Shown here in pieces: positions 1-5,760 of a DNA stretch of 5,760 nt. The notes under the pieces were generated by a model that worked only from the letters and a program-made list of their open reading frames with translations, was not told where the DNA came from and did no database searches. The position numbers and the translations under genes are program-made. Numbering within the stretch: position 1 is the stretch's first letter; the number at the start of each line of letters is the position of its first letter. Origin of the DNA: Armatimonadota bacterium (GTDB lineage: Bacteria; Armatimonadota; UBA10988; DTZQ01); NCBI GenBank assembly GCA_012961305.1, contig DTZQ01000576.1, forward strand, positions 1-5,760, in the 5' to 3' direction.

Positions 1-3000
1 AGCAACCAGAAGAGGGGGCAATACCTTCGGATTGCCCTTTGCGGTAAAATACCTGTTTATTAGAGACGCACGGCCGTGCGTCTCTACTTCGCGTCTCAAT
101 GGCTTCGGCTATGCGGGTTCGCTCGCGAAGTAGGTCCTGAGGGTCTGGCGAATATTCCGTGAGGCTCCTTATCAGTCGGTCTGGGGCCCGGAGGGCCTCC
201 TGCGCCTCGCGCAGCAGTTTTTGGAGCCTTTGGCGGCGTCGGCCTTCCGCCTTGGCCAACTGCGCTTCGGCCCGGCGCACCAGTTGCTTGAGCGTCCAGA
301 AGTACTCCCGGTCTTCCAATCCATCCCGCAGCATTTCCAGGCGCAAGGTAATGACCGGTCCCTCCAGCACCGGCTCCTGGCTGGGTTCGCGGCAGGCAGG
401 GTAGAGGAGCATACCGTCGCCATTGCCCCAGAATCCTCCACTGGGGCTGATGCTTGCCGCGCTCTGCCAGGGGTTGCGCAGTTTGCCTCCCTCGCCCCGC
501 CAATAGGTGGTCTGCCAGTAAAGCGAACCGGTGACGCCGTACTTCTCCATCATCCAGAAGCGAATTCGGTGATTGACCGCCGGATGGTCAATGAAGTTGT
601 TGGGATAGGGCGCCCGAGGGCCACAGCACACGTACCACCACACCTGGTCTCCGGCCGCCTGGCGCGCCTGGCACCGCTCAGGATTGTACCTCGACAGCAC
701 CGGCACCCACAAATCAACATGTCCCACCAGCGGGTCCTCGACCTGCTCGGTCAGCAGCCGGGTCAGACCAGGGCAGTTTTGACCCAACAGGTCCATGCCC
801 TTGATAACATAGGGGTAGTCATCCTCGCTGGGTTCGTCGAACCAGTAAGAATAGGCCTTCTCGAGCCAACCTTTCTCCTTCAAATGAGCCACCATTGGGC
901 CGTAAATCTCAGCGTGGAGGCGGTTGTACTCGGGAGTGAAGCGCGGGTAGCCAGCGATGGAAGCAGGCATGGCCCTGAAGTTGAACCCGTTGAACTTCCA
1001 ATCGTCAAGGTACTTCTTCGCAGCCCGGTCGAAGTCGGCAAAGTCGAAAGTGACGCTAACTTCTTCGCGAACCTGGGCTGCTATTTTCGCGCCCGATACA
1101 GGCTTAAGGGCATCCAACCCGCTCCCTTCCAGGGCCGCCCGCAGTTGGGCAACCATCCCTTGCACCCCTTCGGCATCAGTCGCCTCCCCAGCGAAGAAGA
1201 CCAGGGTGGGGCCGAAACCCGAAATTTCCTGCCCCGGCTCCAGCCAGGTGGACTTGCGCACGTAAATGGGTGCCAGGTCGAAAGTGACGTTAGGAGGGAC
1301 CGCAATAGCCCCCAGGGTTTTGCCGCTGGGCAGCAGCCAGGCAGCGTAGCCTGGCCCCTTGGCTTTCTGAGCCTCCTGACCTTCGGGTCGCAGGATGTAG
1401 TAGTAACCCCGCATTTCGTAGCGGAGGTCGTCGGTGTTTTTGAAGCGAACCATACGGGCGGCAAAGGCTGGCTGGCCGGCCGCGATGGCGAAGCGGAAAG
1501 TGATTTCGTACCGCCGGCTGGCTGCTCCCGAACTGGTCCTTTCTCCGGTTACCTCCACCACCCAGCGCTCTGGGGTGCGCGCGAGCACTTTGACCTGCTT
1601 TAAGCGGTTGATGCCCGGCCAGCCTACACCCGTGCCCTTCCAGCCCACCCCTTCCTTCTCGAATTGGGTAATGGTGTTGGTGAGGGAGCCTACTTCCTCG
1701 CCCCGATAGAGAACCGTGAAGTAACGGTTGCTGAACCGGTCAATGATTAACTCCAGCGGCCCGTTTTTGAGCCGCCACTGGGGGCCATGCAGTTCGTGCT
1801 TCATCGGATGGAAAGCAAAAGGGTTGTAGGGGGAAAGCCGATGCTCCCGGAAAGCCTGCAGGTATTTCTCGAACACCTGTTCGCGCTGTTGGGGGTCGGT
1901 CACCCCCAAGAAGGACCAATCGGGGCCCAGGCCATAAGCGGTGCGGGTGTGGGTCTCCGCGGTGAGGGAGAAGTCAAAGACGCGCAGGCGAACGGGGATG
2001 GGAAATGGCGTCTCCCCCCCGGGGTGCACCCGCACTTCGCCCCGATACTCGCCTGCCCGAGTGCCGGGCGGAACCCGGAGTTGAATCCACAGGACCGTGT
2101 TTTGGTCGGGGGGTAAATCAAGGGAGGTGGTCACCGGCACTAAGGGGTCGGGGTAGAGGCCCGGACTTCCCAAAGCATCGCTGGGTGTTTCGACCTTCAC
2201 ATATTCGGCCCGGAAGATTTTGAAATTGCCCTGGCCAATGGTGCCCTGCGAACTGCGGAACGGGGTGAGGTAGAGCCAAACCCCTTTCATTTCGCGGCGG
2301 GGTCGCAGAATGAGTTGGAAAGCCTCGTACTCGTTGCCGGCGGCTGCCACCTGCACGGCCTCCGCCGCTGTTTCGGGAACGGCATGGTCGGGGGAAATCT
2401 TGTAGGTGCTCTCCGCCCACCAGAGGGAGCACCAGGGGGGCGAGGGAAGGCGAGCGCCGAACTTCTGGGCCAGCAGCAGGGGAACGGGGAAAGTGAGGTT
2501 GCCGACGTACAGCAGCGCGCCGGTGCGGGATTCGCGCACCAGGAGGCAGAGGTTGTGGGGCCCCGGACCCGCAACGCGATATTGGAAGGTGTTTTGGACA
2601 GCCTCGCCAGCAGACAGCGCCCCCCATTTTTGGTGGCTTCGCCAGAGGTCGCGGTTGGACCCCACTCGCACCTCGCTTTCCAGTTCGAGGGTTCGAGGAC
2701 TCAGGTTCTTGAACGTTCCCACCATCAGGTCCTCCCCCGGGCGCAGGCTGCCCACGGATGTTATCTCCACTCTGAGGGCAGGAGCAGTTGGTTGGCAAGC
2801 CAGAATGAGCGTCGCGTGCCGGTGGGGGTTGTGAAATCCGCCCTGGGTCGGCACCCAGCACGACAACTCCCTCGTGCTCGCCACGTGGCGACAGAGGTTC
2901 AAACCGATGGCTTCATCCCGAGAGAGTTCAATCCCCAGTTGGTCGAAGGGAATGGCCAATTCAACTGTCCATCCCCGTTCTCCAATGGCTACCGCCGACT

Positions 3001-3505
3001 CCCAGCGCGCATCCCAGGAAACATCGTAGAGAGGCGTACCTCCAAGGTCTCCCCGCTCATCGCGCTGGACGTTTCCGGCGTTCACCAAGAAATGGTAATA
3101 CGTTTTGAAGTCGAGGTTGGCATCAACAAAGACCTCCACACAGTCATCTATGTACACCTCGCTGTCGCGCCGGTGATGCTCTTTAACCAGAGAGGCCGGA
3201 TTTGGGTCTTCGCAATTGATGCCTAAGTACAGGTTGCGGCTGTCGTGAGCAATTAGGGCCGTGGTTCGCAACTTAGTTGGTTGGCCTAAGGGAGTGAGGA
3301 ACGCATCCGTGCGCACGGCGGACTGCCAGCAGGAATCGTTGAGACGCCCGTCAATGACAGGCCGGTCGGACGCCGGAGCGCAACGTTCCCCTGGCAGCCA
3401 TTCGTGCGGCAGCGGTTTAGCGGCAGCGGCGGCCCCGAGAAAAACAAACTGACCAAGGACCGCTAACCTCAGAATTTGGTGCCCCCGGAAGTATAGTTCC
3501 TTCAT
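1..3505 (-). CDS. Secreted GH123-like (DUF4091) multidomain protein with CBM9-like module; 3' end outside window
   Basis: Seen: starting at ATG 3505 the minus frame is open for 1168 codons to the left edge with no stop. Residues 1-29 form a signal peptide (basic start, hydrophobic LAVLGQFVFLG, then five Ala), without a lipobox Cys. Residues 49-235 resemble a CBM9/DOMON-like sandwich (PVIDGRLNDSCW, then IDDCVEVFVDA, then WTVELAIPFDQL). Residues ~240-350 look like a second beta-sandwich. Residues 362-520 match the GH123 N-terminal domain (WWAEST, NEYEAFQ at 391-397). A barrel begins near 524, is interrupted by a beta-rich stretch (~582-815), and resumes near 819. WFDEP at 888-892 supplies the adjacent Asp890-Glu891 pair expected of GH123 acid/base and stabilising residues. 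Further family signatures are WWYVCC (956), PYPNNFID (966), YGVTGSLYW (989) and NGDG (1028); a charged coiled coil follows at ~1070-1110. Known: characterised GH123 enzymes are beta-N-acetylgalactosaminidases, but most DUF4091 proteins have no tested substrate. Inferred: exported glycan hydrolase; substrate unknown. Confidence 0.9.
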   Translation of the reverse strand, partial: MKELYFRGHQILRLAVLGQFVFLGAAAAAKPLPHEWLPGERCAPASDRPVIDGRLNDSCWQSAVRTDAFLTPLGQPTKLRTTALIAHDSRNLYLGINCEDPNPASLVKEHHRRDSEVYIDDCVEVFVDANLDFKTYYHFLVNAGNVQRDERGDLGGTPLYDVSWDARWESAVAIGERGWTVELAIPFDQLGIELSRDEAIGLNLCRHVASTRELSCWVPTQGGFHNPHRHATLILACQPTAPALRVEITSVGSLRPGEDLMVGTFKNLSPRTLELESEVRVGSNRDLWRSHQKWGALSAGEAVQNTFQYRVAGPGPHNLCLLVRESRTGALLYVGNLTFPVPLLLAQKFGARLPSPPWCSLWWAESTYKISPDHAVPETAAEAVQVAAAGNEYEAFQLILRPRREMKGVWLYLTPFRSSQGTIGQGNFKIFRAEYVKVETPSDALGSPGLYPDPLVPVTTSLDLPPDQNTVLWIQLRVPPGTRAGEYRGEVRVHPGGETPFPIPVRLRVFDFSLTAETHTRTAYGLGPDWSFLGVTDPQQREQVFEKYLQAFREHRLSPYNPFAFHPMKHELHGPQWRLKNGPLELIIDRFSNRYFTVLYRGEEVGSLTNTITQFEKEGVGWKGTGVGWPGINRLKQVKVLARTPERWVVEVTGERTSSGAASRRYEITFRFAIAAGQPAFAARMVRFKNTDDLRYEMRGYYYILRPEGQEAQKAKGPGYAAWLLPSGKTLGAIAVPPNVTFDLAPIYVRKSTWLEPGQEISGFGPTLVFFAGEATDAEGVQGMVAQLRAALEGSGLDALKPVSGAKIAAQVREEVSVTFDFADFDRAAKKYLDDWKFNGFNFRAMPASIAGYPRFTPEYNRLHAEIYGPMVAHLKEKGWLEKAYSYWFDEPSEDDYPYVIKGMDLLGQNCPGLTRLLTEQVEDPLVGHVDLWVPVLSRYNPERCQARQAAGDQVWWYVCCGPRAPYPNNFIDHPAVNHRIRFWMMEKYGVTGSLYWQTTYWRGEGGKLRNPWQSAASISPSGGFWGNGDGMLLYPACREPSQEPVLEGPVITLRLEMLRDGLEDREYFWTLKQLVRRAEAQLAKAEGRRRQRLQKLLREAQEALRAPDRLIRSLTEYSPDPQDLLRERTRIAEAIETRSRDARPCVSNKQVFYRKGQSEGIAPSSGC
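61..86. repeat. Perfect 26-bp palindrome inside the 3' part of the GH123-like frame
   Basis: Each half is TAGAGACGCACGG and its exact complement, with no loop. Short elements with TAGAGACG...CGTCTCTA arms are familiar as dispersed palindromes in cyanobacterial and Chloroflexota-like genomes (from memory). It sits in the reading frame of the large gene and encodes roughly SRDARPCVS, right after the family-like C-terminus ends. Confidence 0.75.
84..133. repeat. 10-bp inverted repeat flanking the GH123-like C-terminus
   Basis: CTACTTCGCG (84-93) and CGCGAAGTAG (124-133) are perfect complements separated by 30 bases. The left arm overlaps the last three bases of the 26-bp palindrome, so the two structures could compete in RNA or single-stranded DNA. 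It lies over the codons for LLRERTRIAEAIET of the large gene. Confidence 0.5.
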
Positions 3506-3510
3506 CAGCA

Positions 3511-3517
3511 CTCCTCC
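3511..3517 (-). promoter_or_regulatory. Shine-Dalgarno for the GH123-like gene (preferred start, ATG 3505)
   Basis: The minus strand reads GGAGGAG five bases before the ATG at 3505. This start places the signal peptide at the very N-terminus, which is why it is preferred over the in-frame ATG 39 codons upstream. Confidence 0.7.
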
Positions 3518-3522
3518 CTTAT

Positions 3523-3539
3523 GCCTGACCAGGTCAGGC
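3523..3539. promoter_or_regulatory. 17-bp operator-like palindrome
   Basis: GCCTGACC-A-GGTCAGGC is a perfect 8-bp inverted repeat around one central base. It lies 18-34 bases upstream of the preferred ATG of the GH123-like gene and just upstream of its Shine-Dalgarno. Size and symmetry fit a binding site for a dimeric repressor. As RNA it could also fold, but the one-base loop makes an 8-bp hairpin strained. No regulator gene is in the window, so the assignment is by shape only. Confidence 0.4.
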
Positions 3540-3619
3540 CCGACGAAAATTTTGCCTGCCGGAAGTAACGATAAGGCCGACAGGCGGACCTCAAAAGTCC
3601 CCTGGCCATTGATTCGCCA

Positions 3620-3639
3620 CATGAGAGCACACTCCTCCT
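3620..3639 (-). promoter_or_regulatory. Second SD and in-frame ATG upstream of the GH123-like gene
   Basis: The minus strand has AGGAGGAG (3632-3639), nine bases, then ATG at 3622-3620. This ATG is in the same frame as ATG 3505, and the 39 intervening codons contain no stop. Its use would add a 39-residue non-hydrophobic extension (starts MWRINGQGTFEVRL) ahead of the signal peptide, which would be unusual for an exported protein. It may be an alternative start, an annotation trap, or a remnant of a duplicated leader, because the motif GGAGGAGTG occurs at both starts. Confidence 0.4.
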
Positions 3640-3670
3640 GAAAGGCTGAAAAACTTGTTTCTTGGGAGAC

Positions 3671-3699
3671 TTGACTTTTCGTCCGCCAGGAAATACAAT
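3671..3699 (+). promoter_or_regulatory. Sigma70-type promoter for the DNA methyltransferase
   Basis: A -35 box TTGACT (3671-3676) and a -10 box TACAAT (3694-3699) are separated by exactly 17 bases. Each box differs from consensus at one position. Transcription should begin near 3705-3707, giving a leader of about 45 bases before ATG 3750. This supports the upstream start of the methyltransferase over the internal ATG at 3876. Confidence 0.75.
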
Positions 3700-3730
3700 G
3701 CTGAGCGGGGGAAGGGAAGAAAACAGGGGA

Positions 3731-3737
3731 GAGGGAG
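3731..3737 (+). promoter_or_regulatory. Shine-Dalgarno for the DNA methyltransferase
   Basis: GAGGGAG lies inside a purine-rich run (about 3727-3743) and ends 12 bases before ATG 3750. The spacing is slightly long, but no better ribosome-binding site precedes the alternative ATG at 3876, and the GTG at 3810 has its G-rich tract too close to it. Confidence 0.5.
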
Positions 3738-3749
3738 AGAAAAGCAAAA

Positions 3750-5477
3750 ATGGAACCTCCGAACCGGCCGGCGAAGACCTTGCTCCCCGGGCCCGCGTGG
3801 GGGGGGAGAGTGTTAACCGCTGTGGCTCGCACTCTGCCCACGCTGGAGGCCGGGAACCCTTCCCCTGCTTCTGAAATGGCCACCCTTTACGCCCATTTGG
3901 TTCCCTATGAGTACCGGCGGGCCCATGGACAGTTTTTCACCCCCTTACCGGTGGCTGCTTTTATGGTTCGGTGGGCAGTTACCCCCCAGGCGCGGTCTTT
4001 CCTCGACCCGGCCGTGGGCACGGGAATTTTCCTGCAGGAGGCGGTGCGCATAGCCCCGCATTTGCCGCGGCTGTGCGGGTACGAAGTTGACCCCGTGCTG
4101 GCCGAGATAGCCCGGCAGGTGCTTGCGACCACTGGCTGCTTCCGACCTCAAATTCGGCGCGAGGATTTCCTACGGGCGGAAGTGCCCGGCCCCTTCGACG
4201 CCATCGTGTGCAATCCTCCCTACATCCGCTATCGGGAAATGGCCCATTCGCGGGAGGTTCTCCAGACCTTTGCTCAGGCTTTCAACCTTCCCCTGAGTGG
4301 GTTCACCAACCTGTACGGCCTCTTTCTGGTGAAAATTGCTGCCCTGCTGGCCCCTTTCGGCCGGGCAGCGGTCCTCACGGCCGGCGATTTCCTGAACGCC
4401 GACTTCGGTGAACCCCTCAAGCGGTTTCTCCTGACTCGCAACCTCCTGGAGGCCCTCCTCATTTTCCCGCCCACCCAACTCTTGTTTGGGGAGCCTTTAA
4501 CCACCACCTGCCTGCTCCTGCTGTCTCGGGGCCGAGCAGCAGATGCTCCAGTACGCCTGATTCGGCTGAGCAATTTCGAGGCTGTGTCGGAACTTTCGAC
4601 AGTATTGGCCCGGCCGGCAGCGGAAGCCTCAGGACCGGGCTGGATACAAACTTTACGGCAGCCCCACGCCCTTCCTCCAGAGCGCAAATGGCGGGTTTTC
4701 TTTCTTTCCCCCGCATCCGCTTCCAGTCCGTACCTGGTGCCTCTGAGTGAACTGGCCCTGGTGCGGCGGGGTATCGCCACCGGAGCCAACAGTTTTTTCA
4801 CTCTGACGGCAGCGGAAGTGGAACAATGGGGATTGGAACGGGAATTCCTCCGGCCCTGTCTGGCCAAGGCCTCTTTCGCTCCCTTCTTCGATTTTACCCT
4901 GCAGGACTTTCACTGCCTTGCCGCCGCGGGCAAGAAGGTTTATCTGCTCTACTGTGAAGGCCCAGGCTCTGAAGCCCTTAAACGGTACTTGCGCTACGGG
5001 GAAGAGTTGGGCGTACCGACCCGCTATCTTCCCCGCCACCGTCGGCCCTGGTTCGCCCCGGAAAAGCGGCCAGTGGCCCCTGTTCTGGTGACCGTGTTCA
5101 GCCGCACCCGTCTGCGGTTCGTGTTTAATCGGGCTGGGGTATGGAACCTGACTGCCTTTCATGGCATCTACCCCCGATTTGCTGACCCGGTGCGGCTGCG
5201 TGCGCTAATGGCCTACCTGATTTCGGAGAGGTGTGGAGATTTCTTGGAGGCGGAGGCCCGGGTGTACGGCGCCGGACTGCGCAAAGTGGAACCCCGCGAT
5301 GTGATGGCCCTGCCAGTAGTAGATGTTCGGCGGCTGCCACCGCCCGTGGTGGAGAAACTGGCCCGGCTGTTCGAGGAACTATGCACCGCCCAGCGCGACC
5401 AAGAGGGCCTTCCCGCGGTGTGGGCACGTCTGGCCCAGGTCTTAGAACCCTATGTGACGGGGGATGAGCAAACTTAA
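3750..5477 (+). CDS. Gamma-class N6-adenine DNA methyltransferase (Eco57I/TaqI-like), solitary in this window
   Basis: Transfers a methyl group from S-adenosylmethionine to adenine N6 in a specific DNA sequence; cytoplasmic. Seen in the 575-residue product: motif X GQFFTP (60-65), motif I DPAVGTG (86-92) for AdoMet binding, the acidic YEVDP strand end (111-115), and the catalytic NPPYIRY (155-161). NPPY rather than SPPY points to N6-adenine. This X-I-IV order followed by a long C-terminal region is the gamma arrangement. RRGIATGANSFFTLT (339-353) opens the probable target-recognition domain, a phrase typical of stand-alone modification methylases. Length suits the PaeR7I/XhoI-like methylases and is too short for a fused type IIG nuclease; I see no PD-(D/E)XK segment. 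Start: ATG 3750 fits the promoter and SD, but residues 1-42 look poorly conserved and M43 (3876) is a possible alternative. No restriction endonuclease gene lies on either side here: upstream is the divergent GH123-like gene, downstream a terminator and transposon end. The recognition sequence cannot be read from the protein. Confidence 0.9.
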   Translation: MEPPNRPAKTLLPGPAWGGRVLTAVARTLPTLEAGNPSPASEMATLYAHLVPYEYRRAHGQFFTPLPVAAFMVRWAVTPQARSFLDPAVGTGIFLQEAVRIAPHLPRLCGYEVDPVLAEIARQVLATTGCFRPQIRREDFLRAEVPGPFDAIVCNPPYIRYREMAHSREVLQTFAQAFNLPLSGFTNLYGLFLVKIAALLAPFGRAAVLTAGDFLNADFGEPLKRFLLTRNLLEALLIFPPTQLLFGEPLTTTCLLLLSRGRAADAPVRLIRLSNFEAVSELSTVLARPAAEASGPGWIQTLRQPHALPPERKWRVFFLSPASASSPYLVPLSELALVRRGIATGANSFFTLTAAEVEQWGLEREFLRPCLAKASFAPFFDFTLQDFHCLAAAGKKVYLLYCEGPGSEALKRYLRYGEELGVPTRYLPRHRRPWFAPEKRPVAPVLVTVFSRTRLRFVFNRAGVWNLTAFHGIYPRFADPVRLRALMAYLISERCGDFLEAEARVYGAGLRKVEPRDVMALPVVDVRRLPPPVVEKLARLFEELCTAQRDQEGLPAVWARLAQVLEPYVTGDEQT

Positions 5478-5561
5478 CCCTTCCTTCGCAAGAGTGTCAA
5501 GGAAAGTTTACAAAGCGGTGAGGATTCAGTAACACCTTGGGGGTAGGAGAAAGACCGGGAG

Positions 5562-5579
5562 CAACACGGGGGCGTGTTG
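5562..5579 (+). other. Small hairpin ahead of the terminator
   Basis: CAACACG (5562-5568) and CGTGTTG (5573-5579) form a perfect 7-bp stem with a GGGG loop. It lies nine bases before the terminator stem. No T tract follows, so it is not itself a terminator; it may protect the 3' end of the methyltransferase mRNA. No known riboswitch class is recognised. Confidence 0.4.
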
Positions 5580-5588
5580 TGGCATGGG

Positions 5589-5624
5589 GAGCGGCACCGG
5601 GTGGGCACCGGTGCCGCTCTTTTT
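5589..5624 (+). terminator. Intrinsic terminator of the methyltransferase transcript
   Basis: GAGCGGCACCGG and CCGGTGCCGCTC make a perfect 12-bp GC-rich stem with a seven-base loop, followed directly by TTTTT (5620-5624). It lies about 110 bases after the methyltransferase stop, so that gene appears to be a single-gene transcript. On the minus strand no T tract follows, so it acts in the plus direction. Confidence 0.88.
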
Positions 5625-5716
5625 AGACCTACCCCAGATTGAATTCTTGGGCTACGGTTACCCAATCGGTTCTAAACCGAATTGAATTTGGTTAGATGGG
5701 AACTGCACTCAAGGGC
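5625..5716. other. AT-richer spacer with no gene
   Basis: This stretch between terminator and transposon end contains no credible ORF. It has a weak 6-bp hairpin (TCGGTT/AACCGA, 5666-5680) and a direct repeat ATTGAATT (5638-5645 and 5681-5688). If the transposon end is read correctly, the last ~20 bases (5697-5716, minus strand) supply the guide segment of its omega-RNA. Confidence 0.4.
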
Positions 5717-5760
5717 TTGACACTCTCCCCGATGAATCGGGGAGATTCTCGCTTCATCGA
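5717..5760 (-). mobile_element. Right end / omega-RNA 3' scaffold of an IS200/IS605-type tnpB element (partial)
   Basis: Read on the minus strand, the sequence runs GATGAAGCGAGAATCT, then a 10-bp stem (5724-5733 with 5736-5745; arms such as CTCCCCGAT/ATCGGGGAG), then GAGTGTCAA. This layout (GAAGCRAGAATC, GC hairpin, GTGTCAA) matches what I recall for the sequence just after tnpB in many IS1341-group elements, where it is both the transposon right end and the 3' part of the TnpB guide RNA. The tnpB gene would lie past the right edge, reading leftward. The alternative is a left end inserted after TTGAC (5717-5721) in plus orientation. No transposase codons are visible here, so the call rests on the end sequence alone. 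Confidence 0.55.

Larger units (their letters stand above)
3506..3749. other. Divergent intergenic control region
   Basis: This spacer between the two divergent start codons holds the methyltransferase promoter and SD, the 17-bp palindrome and both SD/ATG options for the GH123-like gene. I could not find a convincing -35/-10 pair for the leftward gene. If translation begins at 3622, only about 128 bases are truly non-coding. Confidence 0.6.
5491..5726. repeat. 11-bp inverted repeat pair AGAGTGTCAAG / CTTGACACTCT
   Basis: AGAGTGTCAAG at 5491-5501 is matched by its exact complement at 5716-5726, the latter being the tip of the transposon end. The two copies bracket 214 bases that contain the methyltransferase terminator. 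I see no target-site duplication outside the pair. The left copy may be a vestigial transposon end or coincidence. Confidence 0.4.

Noticed and set aside
16..37. Hairpin GGGCAAT/ATTGCCC as a terminator of the large gene
   Set aside because: Only a 7-bp stem. On the minus strand it is followed by CCCTCTTCT rather than a T tract, and the reading frame is still open across it.
221..1603. A 460-codon plus-strand ORF opposite the GH123-like gene
   Set aside because: Its product has no recognisable domain and is rich in His, Arg, Gly and Pro as expected for an antisense frame. The opposite strand encodes continuous GH123 signatures, including the catalytic WFDEP.
2014..2024. Possible frameshift at the C7G4 run
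   Set aside because: Careful counting (seven C, four G) keeps the minus frame intact, reading HPGGETPFPIPVRL into the next domain.
2315..3226. A 303-codon plus-strand ORF and a 247-codon minus ORF (2118-2861) in another frame
   Set aside because: Both overlap the CBM9-like and N-terminal GH123 domains, which read cleanly in a different minus frame. Neither has a plausible product.
3662..3874. A 70-codon plus ORF overlapping the methyltransferase start
   Set aside because: Its ATG lies upstream of the likely promoter boxes, it has no SD and its composition is low complexity. It is in a different frame from the methylase.
5474..5665. A 63-codon minus ORF over the terminator region
   Set aside because: It runs through the terminator and small hairpin, lacks an SD and has no family resemblance.
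1..5760. CRISPR array, tRNA, rRNA, phage attachment site or toxin-antitoxin pair
   Set aside because: No regularly spaced repeats, no cloverleaf or rRNA-like sequence, and no small gene pair was seen on either strand.

Overview
The window is GC-rich bacterial DNA (about 60% by eye) with two divergently transcribed genes and the edge of a transposon. No rRNA, tRNA or other lineage marker is present, so I cannot name the organism. A large secreted GH123/DUF4091-type protein, a 26-bp dispersed-type palindrome and an IS200/IS605 transposon end would fit an environmental, possibly thermophilic, lineage such as Armatimonadota or Chloroflexota. That is a guess.

Layout. Positions 3505 down to the left edge, minus strand: one uninterrupted reading frame of at least 1168 codons. 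It encodes a secreted, multidomain GH123-like (DUF4091) protein with a CBM9/DOMON-like N-terminal module. I read every codon of this frame and found no stop as far as the left edge, so the 3' end lies outside the window. The last ~31 codons run through a perfect 26-bp palindrome (61-86) just after the point where the family homology appears to end. Positions 3506-3749: divergent control region. It holds a near-consensus sigma70 promoter for the rightward gene, a 17-bp operator-like palindrome, and two competing Shine-Dalgarno/ATG pairs in the same frame for the leftward gene. Positions 3750-5477, plus strand: a 575-residue gamma-class N6-adenine DNA methyltransferase with motif X, I and NPPY signatures and a C-terminal target-recognition region. 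Positions 5478-5716: a short spacer with a small hairpin and a strong intrinsic terminator. Positions 5717-5760, minus strand: a hairpin-bearing sequence that looks like the right end (omega-RNA 3' scaffold) of a tnpB-bearing IS200/IS605-type element whose body lies beyond the right edge.

How the parts relate: the two genes do not look like one pathway. One is an exported polysaccharide- or glycoconjugate-active protein; the other is a cytoplasmic DNA-modifying enzyme with no endonuclease partner in view. The transposon end next to the methyltransferase suggests an accessory or rearranged neighbourhood. The observations most worth following are the missing stop and palindrome read-through of the large gene, its duplicated start signals with an operator-like palindrome between them, the apparently solitary methyltransferase, and the candidate TnpB omega-RNA end with its implied guide.
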